A DNA stretch of 64,000 nt from Taxillus chinensis (Eukaryota; Streptophyta; Magnoliopsida; Santalales; Loranthaceae), in NCBI GenBank assembly GCA_023512835.1, contig CM042085.1, positions 36,286,324 to 36,350,323 of the forward strand. The letters run 5' to 3'. The stretch's first letter is position 1. Each line of letters begins with the position of its first letter. A program made the translations under genes and the position numbers. Shown piece by piece: positions 24,901 to 35,334 of the stretch. The notes under the pieces were generated by a model. It did not search any database and was not told the origin of the DNA. It was given only the letters and a program-made list of their open reading frames with translations.

Positions 24901-25403
24901 CGAGCCACCTCATTACTCGACTCTCGCCTCAACTTCTACGAGAGCAAGCCACTATTTTTCCTTTACGGAGTGTACCCTATTCGAATTCAAACCATAACTA
25001 TCTTGTACTCTATTTCCTTGTACACTACTTTCTGCCTTTTCACTTTTACGTGTCTTACTCTCTATCAGTTCCTTTTTGTGTATGTCTTTTGCAATGTTGC
25101 CTTTCTATTAATGCTTTATTATATTGCTCCCATGTGGTTTATGTTCGCGTGCTTTGTTCCTCACCCCCGAAAGGGGGAGTATATCTCAGGGGAGCAAGGT
25201 CGTACGGGGAGTTACTTGCCACCTAGCGCAACTTCATGCTTATGGGGGAGGAGTGTTTATTTTCGTAATTTTCGTAATTTTGATCTCCTCCAAATTTTCA
25301 TATGCAAGATATTTTACGTGAACTAAAAACTCTCTATCAAACTCTGGAGTCTCGGACTTCATATTTTCACCCGTTGTCGGCTTACATTAAATAGGGGGGA
25401 GAT
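24901..25403 (+). promoter_or_regulatory. 3' untranslated region with repeated polypurine tracts
   Basis: GGGGGAG-type tracts occur at about 25173 (AAGGGGGAG), 25190 (AGGGGAG), 25233 (TGGGGGAGG) and directly before the 3' LTR at 25391-25403 (ATAGGGGGGAGAT). The last is the functional-position PPT that primes plus-strand DNA. Repeated tracts are a known Sirevirus trait. The T-rich region 24960-25140 gives a hydrophobic open frame on the plus strand. Confidence 0.7.
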
Positions 25404-27337
25404 TGTTGGGAATATAGTTTGATGAAGCTGCCAAAATATAGTCTAAGTTGGAGACTCGAAGAATCAAAGGTCATAGGGTCAAAGAGTCATAGTTCATAAG
25501 TAAAACGTACATAGAACGTATTGGCAAGAGACTCGTAGACTCGTAGGGTCCGGAGACTCAAGGCGAAATAGTGATAGAACATTGCAACTCGTAGATCCAA
25601 GGTCGAAGGTCTTAGAGTCATAGTACGGAAAAGAGAGGGTTCTTCATGCGTCGATAAGTTCGGAGACTCGTAAGTCGAAGAATTCTAAAGAAACGGTAAC
25701 AATGCTTAAATGACTCGTAGACTCGCAGCCCGTGGTGTAGAGTCCTAAAAACATTTAAGTCGATTATGAAACTTAAATTGCCACTAGACTCAAAGACTCG
25801 TAGAGTCATAGAGTCGAAGCTTTCATCTTGTTAAGAAAACGGGACTCGTAGACTCATAGATTAAAAGTCGTAGAGTCGAAGCCTTGGAACGGTGTTAAGA
25901 AAATAGGACTCGTAGACTCGTAGGTTGAAAGTCATAGAGTCGAAACCTTCGAAACACCCAAGAAAACAGGACTCGTAGACTCGTAGGTTGAAGGTCGAGC
26001 ATTCGATGCTATAAAGATGCGCAAACAAATGAAACTATAACTCAAGGGTCATAGAGTCGTAGAGTCGTAGACTCAAGGGATACGATTCTTATAAAGAAAT
26101 TGCCAAACTTCCAGACTCGGAGATCGATGGTGAGAGTTGTAGTTGAAGGGTCGTAGCCATACGAAGACTCGGTTCATGAGCATCTGCGAAAGACTAAGGA
26201 AGAAAAGTGAAGTCAAAGACTCGAAGACTCGAAGAGTTTCGGAGCAACTTAGTCAAATAAAGTGGACCGAGAGACTTGAAGGTCGTAGACCCACGAGAGC
26301 TGGGGTCGTAGACTCGTAGCTATAATAATAGGTAGATTAGGCGGACTACGAAGAAGTCACTCTAGCGCCATTCGAAGAGTCGCAAACTCGTAGAGTCGTA
26401 GACTTGGATAATAGAGTGACATAAAGACTAATCCAGCCTGAACTCTAGCCTAGCCTCGAAGACTCGAAGATATGAGTCGTAGACTCGCGAAAAACACTAA
26501 AAACCTGAAGCCAACCTTCGCAACTTCCAACAGGTTCTAACCGAAATCTTCGAGTCACCAAACCTACGAGGCATCTACCTTCGAGGCAGATTTACAACCT
26601 AAACATAGTCACTTAGCAATATCGTCATCTAGGGTTTGTATAGCAAGCTCACGGCTGTCCCGAGCAGTTGAGCGCATTTAATGACAAATTAATTGCTGCC
26701 AACTACCAGCCACGGATGAATGGCCAAGATCGACCGCATGCCAAATACGTAGTATGGGCATCTGATCTCGCAAATCGAAATAGATCAACCCATCCCCCGA
26801 CATTCCGCATTTTCGGTGGCAGGGAAGTCAGTGTCGGGATGAACAACACGGCGCCGAGCACTTTAATTTTAAAATATATCTCTACACACTTAACGACAAA
26901 ATCAAGAGTTTAACCTCTCTCTCAAAAGAAGGAAACACACAAAACACAACATAATGGTTCTGACATACTTCAAAGAAATAATCTTTAGTAGAACCAACGC
27001 GAGAGTTCCAACGAAGAGAAAGTGACTTTGAGAGAATCCTTCAAGTGTTGTGCGCCGCGTTGAACAAAGAACAAGAGTAATCCATCTGATCATCCAAGAA
27101 CCTCTTGTTCATCAAGATCTAGCACTTTCATTAAGTCTAATCTCTATGTTGTTTTCCACACGTCATTTATCATAACCACCACTTTCCTGGCCGAGATCTG
27201 TTGAGAAAAGAGCATTAACTCTCATCTCGAGTTTGTCCGATAGTTCATCATCACACACGTTATTTCTCACAATACTACCGCCATCCTCTCCATAAATACT
27301 TCCATCATAGTTATCCATAGAAGAATCGAAACCACCT
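25404..27337 (+). repeat. 3' LTR of A1, first part
   Basis: Begins TGTTGGGAATATA after the polypurine tract and follows the 5' LTR, with the same GACTC/GAGTC-rich body but length differences (for example additional GACTCGTAGACTCGTAG blocks at 25840-26010). It is interrupted by solo LTR B1 and resumes at 28630-28700. Confidence 0.9.
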
Positions 27338-28629
27338 TGATGGTCCCTTGGAGCCTAGAGGGGGGTGAATAGGCTCTTATCTAAACTCTTTTTTATCTCT
27401 TAAGGCACTACACTAATCTAGTCAAGTAATAGAATCACTCTGGAAGATAACCAGGATAGTGGAAGTATTTTGTTTTATTATCAAGAGATAAATACAACAA
27501 AATAGAAGCAAGACTCTCTTACACTCGTTTACAAAGGGATTCACACACTAGCCTAGATTATTTCTTTGAGCTCTTGTGCATACACAGTTATTGAGCTTGT
27601 TCGCACACGTACACACACTTTTACAAATATACAAGTATGAATATTTATACAAACATTGCTAAGAGACAACCTTGGAACTTGTAGTTCCGGAATGCGTTCA
27701 GCACTAACTATTCTCGGTAATCTCTCGTCTTGACTTCTTGCGGTTTGTGGAGCTCAAGGTCTTGGGTTTGAAGAGTATAAGTGCATTTGTGAGTTCCCAA
27801 ATACAATTGAGGTTGTGTCCACATATCCTGGATGATCCACGTGTAAGATTCTTCGGTTCTCAATAAGTTTGTCTTACATCGGGACGCCACGAGCCGATAA
27901 CTTTAAATGCGGTGAGTTGAAGTAGTATCTTCTTGGTCCAGTGTAATTTTCCTTACTCCGTTGCTAATGAAGCTCGGAACCTTACTCCGTGTCGGTGGTT
28001 GCTTACTCCATATCTGTTTAGATCTTGGAATCCTTAGTCCGTGTCGCTGCTTTCCTTACTCCGCATGTAAGTTCCTTACTCCGTATGTAAATTGCTTACT
28101 CCGTATGTAAATTCCTTACTCCGTATGTAAATTCCTTACCTCCGTATGTAAGTTCCTTACTCCGGGGCGAGTCTAAGGGATCGGAATGCTTACTCCGTAC
28201 TAGCGGCTTCTTTACTCCGTATGAGTAAAGTTGTCCGGATTCCTTACTCCGCATCTAGTTTCCTTACTCCGTGCGAATAAAGACTCGGGCCCTTATTCCG
28301 CATTAATACTTCCTTACTCCGTATCAGTTTGACTTAGTCCGTTTGAGGCACTAGGAACATATTCCATAATCCGTAGCTTTTAAGTTCTTAGTCCGCACGA
28401 ATGTTCCTTATTCCGTATGTATTGATGACTTGGTTATTTACCAAGTGTTTGACGACACTCACTCTTGTCCGGATCAGGATTATGTATCCTGTCCTTAGCT
28501 TTGCTCTCACGAGTGCATCTCCGAATTAATAACATATCTTTTGCAACAATCAAATAAACACAAAAGATCTCGGGATCAAATTACATAAGGCTTTATCAGC
28601 ATTATCCAAATTCCGGGTTTGATCCAACA
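27338..28629 (-). repeat. family B solo LTR (B1) inside the A1 3' LTR
   Basis: Minus-oriented: ends GGGACCATCA at 27338 and starts TGTTGGATCAAACCC at 28629, as in the two LTRs of element B. About 1.29 kb with no internal sequence, so it is a solo LTR left by recombination. The flanks CCACC and CAACC only roughly resemble a duplication. It includes a TTACTCCG minisatellite (about 28050-28340). Confidence 0.8.
28046..28340. repeat. TTACTCCG minisatellite in B1
   Basis: About six regular 20-bp units (TTCCTTACTCCGTATGTAAA/G) followed by degenerate spaced copies. The same array is present with different copy number in the LTRs of element B. Confidence 0.85.
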
Positions 28630-28700
28630 CAACCGAGGCCCTAGCTTCCGCAAAAGAAGAAAGTCTATTCACCCCCTCTAGACTCACTTTGGGACCTACA
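28630..28700 (+). repeat. 3' LTR of A1, last part
   Basis: Resumes after B1 and ends TCACTTTGGGACCTACA, identical in its last bases to the 5' LTR end at 14497. Confidence 0.85.
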
Positions 28701-29056
28701 ATGTGTTCACTATTTAAAGAAAGTAGTATACTCAACACTTTGAGTATACAGAAAAATAGGGTGGCCTATTATCGTAGGAAGCGTGCAAGTGTCGGGTTGA
28801 GAGAGGCGGCGGTGTTACTGGATGAGCAAAATTAGCGGCCAAGGCGAAGCAACCCAGGTCATCATCGGGACACAGATGTAGTGGCATACGAAGAAACCAC
28901 CTGTGTGCATCCCTCATGGGAGCATCTTTCACTCGGGTAATCTCCATCGGCTTCACAAGAGGATGCCCACCACATAAAGTGCCGAGTCTTTGGAATACGC
29001 GGATGAGGGCTGCATTGAAGGTCCAAAGTTGTTCCCGTCTATACTTGATAGGAGTG
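28701..29056 (-). pseudogene. C-terminal fragment of the third ORF of element E
   Basis: Minus frame 28732-28956 reads KPMEITRVKDAP and continues to CPDDDLGCFALAANF. The first part matches KPMEITRVKQG of A1 (about 24757), so this is the same ORF. By position CPDDDLGCF would correspond to the Gln/Cys region of the C48-like domain; here the order reads G-C rather than C-G. It lies between A1 on the left and solo LTR A3 on the right. Confidence 0.6.
28726..28749. repeat. 10-bp inverted repeat
   Basis: GTATACTCAA and its exact complement TTGAGTATAC are separated by four bases (CACT). It lies next to the A1 insertion site. GTATAC words recur at the inner edge of LTR A3 (29134-29181). Confidence 0.7.
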
Positions 29057-31129
29057 TGTAGGTCCCAAAGTGAGTTTAGAGGGGGGGGGGTGAATAGACT
29101 TTTGATATTCCCGGGTTTCCAAGCTGGATCTTCTAGTATACTGGTTTTTGTATACAGAGAGGGCGGTGAATCTGTATACTTAAAACTATTTCCTTTTAGT
29201 TTTAGAGTAGTATAATATCCAGAGGTATTCTATATATGTAGTTGGTATTTTTGATGGTATATTAGTGTCTCATGCAATATCAGTTAACAGCGGTATCTAT
29301 AAGAAGAAAAAGGCAAACACACACAAATTACGTGGTTCGATCAATGTGATCTACTCCACAATGGTGAGAGTGAACCTACACCAAGTCTAATCCACTATAT
29401 ACTTTTAATATAGTAGGGTCTAGCCCATGTTACAACATGATTAACTCTCTCTTCTTTTTAAATGCAAATACAAAATAGTATTACTCCAGTAGTCACTCAC
29501 TGTGAAGAACGTCTAGCATAATCTGCTCTGCACATTCAACTGTTTCTACCGTGGTGCCTTTAACCACTCCTTTGCCGAACTTACACATTGTTCATCGAAT
29601 ATATGAGAAAGAAAAATAGATGAACTCACTATTATCTTGCTTTCAATCCTCCTCTCTCTTTGTATATGCTAAACGAATTACTCTACGTCTTTTCTTGTAT
29701 TGCTTCATATACGTTTCTTGTATTCTGCGATATTACGATGCTCTTCTTAGAAGTAAGGCATATTCCTTGCTTTTATAGGCCGGCCCGCCTTGGAGAAACC
29801 CTTCTTAGGGTTAAGCATGTTTCACCTTTTAACCTTCACCGTTGAAACATGTTCCGCTAGTCTCGGATGACATCCTAGCACTTAGCATACTCGAAGTGTC
29901 GACCAAGTGATAACTTAATTAAACGCGGCCTTCGGTGCGTTTTGCTTCAACTAGCCACGGTCTCGTAGATGTATATGCCTCGTAGCTTTGCTCCGAGTCT
30001 TTACCTCTGAATCTTGAGTCTGAGTCTTTGAATCTTGAGAATTGATCTTCCAATTCTTCGCTCTCCGCTCGAAGCTAGGTTAAAACTAGTGTTCAACGAT
30101 ATCTCACTCTACGAGCCTTTGAATTCTATGAGTCTTCGGTTTCACATCGGTACATAGCCTTATTCTTCCTTGGCTAATCTTCGACCTTGCGAACTTCGAC
30201 TTTGCGATACTTCTCAATTACCGATGGGTCTTGGAGCTCAAGTCTTTGAGTCTCCGAGATCTTGCTCTACACCTGTAGTCTACAAATCTTCAACCCTATA
30301 AATCTATGGGTCTGAGGCCTTGTGTACCTTCCATGGTGGTTCGAGCCTCTTACTTGATGATCTTGACCCCGACACCTTCGAGTCATCTAATCTTCGACCC
30401 AATAATCTACGAGTCTTCAACCCAGATCTTCGACATTGATAAGTTCATAATTAGACTCCCTCTACAAGCTCACTCTAAGAGATTACTTTACGAAGTTATC
30501 CAACCCAGTACAGATCTTCGACCTAGCGTCTACCCGCTTCTGTATAATGTTGACAACAATGACAACCAATAAGATCATGGGAATAACAACTTTTTTCGTG
30601 GAAGCTTAGACTGTTAGCTAGTTCTATGTTTTATATAGATAACTGTGATATGTGTATTTATGGAGAAGATAACAATATGGAGTAGGAGTAAGTGCTCAAG
30701 AGATAACAGTTCTCAGATGTGAAATGAATGAATATTCCTGCAGATGTCAATATGAGTTAATTGACTCTATTTGGAATGTTCTGTGATAGATGAAGATCAT
30801 GGAAACACAACACTGAGATCAGACACGAAGGTGGTGCTAGATCATAGATTAACAAGAGTTTGATTGGTGCACAGATAGATTGTTCTTGTTCTTCGTTCAA
30901 CTCAGAGCATAGCACTAGATCAAGTGGATACACTTAGGGTTGTAAGTTTGCCTTCAACCACTTTGGCAAGATCAAGTGCTCAAAATGGCACAGGCTTACT
31001 GTACAAACCCTAGCTGAAGATATCGCCAAGTGGATACACTTAGGGTTGTAAGTTTGCCTAGAAGGTGGGTGCATCGAAGGTCTGGTGACTTGAAGATTTG
31101 GATTGAATCTATAAGAGATGTGCCATTGT
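29057..31129 (-). repeat. family A solo LTR (A3), inner part
   Basis: Minus-oriented LTR ending GGGACCTACA at 29057. There is no primer site next to it: the flank is the third ORF of E, which resumes at 56055. Flanks GAGTG (29052-29056) and TAGTG (56055-56059) fit a target duplication with one change. The LTR is split at 31129 by element B and ends at 56054 with TTCCCAACA. Confidence 0.8.
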
Positions 31130-32307
31130 TGATGGTCCCTTGGAGCCTAAAGGGGGGGGGTGAATAGGCTCTTATTCGAACTCTTTCTTTTCTCTCAAGA
31201 CACAAAGACTTATCTAGTTTAAGTGATAGAATCATTGCGGAAGATAACCAGATAGTGGAAGTATTTTGTTTTATTATCACAAAGTGATTACAACAAAATA
31301 GAAGCAAACACTCTCTTACACTCTGTTTACAACAATGAACTCACACACTAGCCAAGTGCCTTTTCTATTTTTGCCCACCTATTAGCACCCTTTTTTTATG
31401 ACGTATAAGTATGAATATTTATACAAAACATTCCTAAGAGACAACCTTGGAACTTGAAGTTCCGGAATGCGTTCCGCACTAACTATCCCTTGGAATCTAT
31501 CCGCCTTGATCGCTGCGGATTGTGGAGCTCAAGATCTTGGATTTGAAGAGTATAAGTGTCTTTGTGAGTTCCGAGATACAATTAAGGTTGTGTCCACATA
31601 TCCGGATGATCCACATGTAAGATTCTTCTTGTTCTAAATGCATTCTTCTTACATCGGGACAGCACGAGCCGATAACTTTAAATGCGGTTTTGTTGGAGCG
31701 GTGTCTTCTTGGTCCGGTGTAATTTTCCTTACTCCGTAGTTAATGAAGCTCGGAACCTTACTCCGTGTCGGTGGTTGCTTACTCCGTATCTATTCAATAC
31801 TTAGAATCCTTAGTCCGTGTCGGCGCTTCCTTACTCCGCATGTAAGTTCCTTACTCCGCATGTAAGTTCCTTACTCCGTATGTAGGTTCCTTACTCCGCA
31901 TGTAAGTTCCTTACTCCGCATGTAAGTTCCTTACTCCGTATGTAAGTTCCTTACTCCGTGTGAGTAATAAGTCCGTGTATTCCTTACTCCGCATCTGGTT
32001 TCTTTACTCCGCATCTATTTTCCTTACTCCGCACTTATTTTCCTTACTCCGCACTTATCCTTTAATTCTTAGTCCGTAGGTTGTTCCTTATTCCGTATGT
32101 ATTTGTTACTTGGTTATTTACCAAGTGTTTGACGACACTAACTCTTGTCCGGATCAGGATTATGTATCCTGTCCTTAGCTTTGCTCTCACGAGTGCATCT
32201 TTGGATTAGTGACATACCTTCGCAATGATCAAATAAACACAAAAGATCTCGAGATCAAATTACATAAGGCTTTAACGGCATTATCCAAATTCGGGTTTGA
32301 TCCAACA
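31130..32307 (-). repeat. 3' LTR of B
   Basis: Minus-oriented, TGTTGGATCAAACCC (32307) to GGGACCATCA (31130), 1178 bp. It holds an array of about 11 TTACTCCG units at 31813-32060, against about 18 in the 5' LTR. Confidence 0.9.
31813..32065. repeat. TTACTCCG minisatellite in the B 3' LTR
   Basis: Seven regular 20-bp units (TTCCTTACTCCG(C/T)ATGTAAG) and four divergent ones. The array is the main length difference between the LTRs of B. Confidence 0.9.
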
Positions 32308-32320
32308 ATCTCCCCCAATT
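32308..32320 (-). promoter_or_regulatory. polypurine tract of B
   Basis: Minus-strand AATTGGGGGAGAT abuts the 3' LTR start TGTTGG, the position expected for the plus-strand primer. Confidence 0.8.
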
Positions 32321-32559
32321 ATGGATATGCCCAAACCCTTTGTAATCTGATCCGGTAAGCGATGCAAAAGAATATCATACAGAATATACACCACAATCAA
32401 TTTCATTGATCAGCAACTAAATACAAATCAGCCTTAATCTGATTTTTCACTAAGGTACATAAGGCTTACTATACTTGAAGATCATAGTTCTTGCCTTCTC
32501 TCTTAGCTCCATTGTCTGCTGCATCGTAAAGGTGGAGTGTTGGCTCCAATGTTTGTCCA

Positions 32560-35210
32560 CAGTTAAGAACGATTTGATAAAATGACAAACAAAGGCTCCG
32601 CAGCTATCTCCATCCGGTCGTTGTGGCACTTGCTTCTTGCCCTGGAATGTCGCCTTGAGTTTCTCGGTGAAGCGAGGGGTGTGATACCCAACTCTTCATA
32701 TAATCCGGCTTTCTTCACGGCTTCGGTTAGTACGAGACACGAGAGGTTCCCATTGATTCTTCCTAACGAAGTGCTCCACAATCGATGAGAATCGATGAGA
32801 ATCATCGCTTGGATTGAATCATGAAGACGGCCATCATGAAGTGTGGCGACATGATCCGGTACGGAATGAGGATGGTTGAGAGAGTTTTCCATGGCTTGCT
32901 ATCTTCAGCAGTTCCGTCGATGTAAGTCTGAATTAACTCCACACTGGGAAGATAGCCCTCATTCCAACATGGCGGAACTTCAAACAAGTGCCCATCTTCG
33001 TAAAGAGATGGAAACGGCCTCATCTCCATCTTAGCGGCCCTCGAGAAGTTGTCAATGTCTTCCGTAGTAAAGAGTCCTTTCTCCGAACAAAGAGTCCGAA
33101 TGTCGGCCGGAGAGAAAGGATACATTTCAGAAAGACATCTTCTCTCGAGAAGACGCAAAGATAGGCTTTCATTGCCTTGCGCAAGCTTCCATCCGCATCG
33201 GAGGGGTCAAACTCCGCATAGGATGGGAGGAAGGTATTAGTCTGGGATGAGGAGGATGGAGGAGGAGCTCGAGGTGCAGTAGAGGAGCTTGGTTGAGAGA
33301 AGCGGCTTCGTTTGGGAATTTGAACTCCCCGAAGCACCGAAGTGGCGGGCCGCTTCTCGGTCCGGGATGATGGTTGTGGGGGCGAGAAGGAGTAGACGGA
33401 TCAGATGACACTTTCTCCCCCGGTTTGGCGGATCGCCGGGAAGCAACGGGAGGACGAGCCATCGTATGCGCCAGATCCGCGAAGGAAGTAGAGAGTGAAT
33501 GAACGGAGGTGGCGACAAGATCCATTTTCTGCTCAATGGAAGTGGAGGAGTCATTGAGGGCGGAGAGTAGTTGGGCGCCGAGGGCATCAACTTTGGCGGC
33601 GATGGCGGAAATTTGGGCGCTTTGAGCGTGAGCATGGCGGTCCAGTGAGCGGAAAGCACGGCATCGGAGTGGACCGTGCCAAAAGAGGCACGCCCAAGTG
33701 CTAACTCCTGGAGCTTTGGAGGACTCCCCCGCATGAACAGGAGCAGGAGTGCGGTGGGCGAGAGGAGTCTGCAGAGAGTAGCAGCCGACGGGAGCATCCG
33801 GAGCATCGGAGGCATCCGGAGCGTCGAAGGCATCCGGAGCATTGGAGGCATCCGGAGCAAGAGACCCGCTTTGACCAGACAAGTCAACTACGGGAATCGC
33901 GGCGGCAGGAGAAGAGGGTCCAGCCTTAGCGGTAGAGGGACTTCGGGTAGCAGGGACTGGGCCGGAGGGTGTAGGGAACGACACATCGGGAATGGCGGCC
34001 GGCGTAAGAAAGCCGTGGTCCAGATTCCGGATGATCATAGTCTCCGGGGATTGGGTATTGCGGGTGTAAAATACTCGGAGATCGGTGTCAGGAATGGAAG
34101 AGGTGTGGGTTAGGCTGAAACGGAGCCGAGGTCCGTTAAGGTGACGGCGGAGAGATGGTCAAGGTAATCTCGGGGTTGAGGTAGAGGAGGCAAGGGGGCT
34201 TCCGGAGAAGCAGCCGGGACATCGGCGGTGGCGGCGGCAACAGCGGTATCAACCGCAGCGGCTATAGCGGATGTGGAGGGAGTGGGGACATCGGCAGCAG
34301 AGGGGCCGAGGAAACGACTCTAGACGCACCGCGCCGAGAGGGCCCCGCAACCTCGGACGGTTCAAGCACGGACGCTTGGCGGGGAGGCCCGTGAGTGGGA
34401 GGGCGCAGCAACGGACCGAATCCGGGAGGATCGGTGTGCGAATTGACCTCGGGGGCTTGGGTGTCGGAGGGGTCACCAACAGAGCTGCCTTGTTGTTCCG
34501 CGGCGGGGAGAGTGCGGAGAGCTACATTGGGTCGGTGGGCGGTCATGCTCCCGTCCGGCGTAAGATGACGAAGATAAAGAGCCGAGGGAAACGAGACACC
34601 ATCAACTTGGGCGAAATGGTCCGGACGAAGATGCCGGAAGACAATGCGAGGATGCGCCCATAGGAATGGTTTTTGAGACCATTTTGTAGCAAACGAAATA
34701 AGAACATCCCCCAATCCATTGGAAGACCTTCAAAGACGCCGTACATGGCCAGGTAGAAGATCATACGGAACCGAGTCCAGGGTGGATGTGCGAGCCAGTA
34801 GGCATCGACTTAGAATAGTCGCCATACATCGATAGCGACCCTGGAAGGATTTCACCTTGTATTCCTTCCCCTTGTTCGTGCACCCCATAGAAGCCGCCAT
34901 CGGATCGGCATCCGGACGTTGTGGTTCACCAAGAGGAAGGTGGAGAGCGGCGCGGAGAACAGCCGGAGTGATGATGATGGATTCACCGCGGACATAAGAG
35001 GTTATGGAATCTTTGGTGCGGCGAATCCGTTGGTAATACTCAAGAATGTCATCGATAAGAAGATCGATGGGATTGGAGACCAGGTTGAGTATGTGTGAGG
35101 CTTCAAGAAGAGGGCGAAGCTAGAGAAACCAATCCGGAGGATCGGAAACAGCATTCCAATCAACTAGATGGCCAGGAGTAACGCCGGAAAGAAAGATTCT
35201 GGGGTGCCAT
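32560..35210 (-). pseudogene. third (post-pol) ORF of B with C48 (Ulp1-like) C-terminal domain
   Basis: Probable start ATGGCACC at 35208-35210. N-terminal domain at about 34990-35090: LIDDILEYYQRI, then SYVRGESIIITPAVLRAAL, equivalent to EDVSEFYKTM and HGEEIRISADTLREAL in E; it resembles the putative plant transposon protein domain. The middle (33169-34038) is Pro/Ala/Ser-rich with APDA repeats and a possible coiled coil. C-terminal part: YEDGHLFEVP (about 33000), ILIPYRIMSPHFMMAVFMI (His codon 32841-32843), ILID (Asp near 32781-32793) and VPQRPDGDSCGAFVC (Gln 32621-32623, Cys 32600-32602). This is the His-Asp-Gln-Cys order of Ulp1/SENP proteases, which remove SUMO-like modifiers. The motifs lie in more than one frame and a stop follows the His block, so this copy is broken. 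Confidence 0.65.
33785..33865 (-). repeat. coding minisatellite in the third ORF of B
   Basis: Units related to GCATCCGGAGCATCGGAG repeat about six times. On the minus strand they encode an (A/S)PDA-type peptide repeat (DAFDAPDASDAPDAP). It sits in the low-complexity linker between the two conserved ends of the ORF. Confidence 0.75.
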
Positions 35211-35334
35211 GGCAGATTTGATGGGAAGGAAAAGAGGAAAGGTGAGGTCTTGACAGGTAGAAGGAGCAACGAGAGGGTTAGGGATTTGAAATGAGCAATA
35301 CTCGTGCTTCGCAGGAATGATCGGAACATATAAG
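35211..35334 (-). promoter_or_regulatory. putative internal promoter and leader before the third ORF of B
   Basis: Minus-strand CTTATATG (35327-35334) is followed by a CT-rich leader (about 35215-35290) and the start codon at 35210. The order and spacing resemble those in A1 and E. Confidence 0.35.

Larger units (their letters stand above)
12722..28700 (+). mobile_element. Ty1/copia Sirevirus-like element A1, full length but dead
   Basis: Both LTRs, primer site, gag, pol, an extra post-pol ORF and a polypurine tract are present in order. Flanks ATGTA (12717-12721) and ATGTG (28701-28705) look like a 5-bp target duplication with one change. Without the nested solo LTR at 27338-28629 the element is about 14.7 kb, very large for copia. 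Size, iMet primer, GGGGGAG tracts and the extra ORF point to Sirevirus. Every coding part carries frameshifts, and the integrase and RT active sites are altered. Confidence 0.85.

Noticed and set aside
24826..25326. Hydrophobic plus-strand open frame (LYTTFCLFTFTCLTLYQFLF...) as an envelope transmembrane domain
   Set aside because: It lies after the protease-like region in T-rich DNA that runs into the polypurine tracts. Thymine-rich DNA gives hydrophobic translations by composition, and no counterpart is readable in B.
33169..34113. Overlapping open frames on both strands (33169-34038 minus, 33237-33887 minus, 33676-34113 plus) as separate genes
   Set aside because: They coincide with the low-complexity APDA linker of the third ORF of B. 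Only the 33169-34038 frame is flanked by conserved coding segments.
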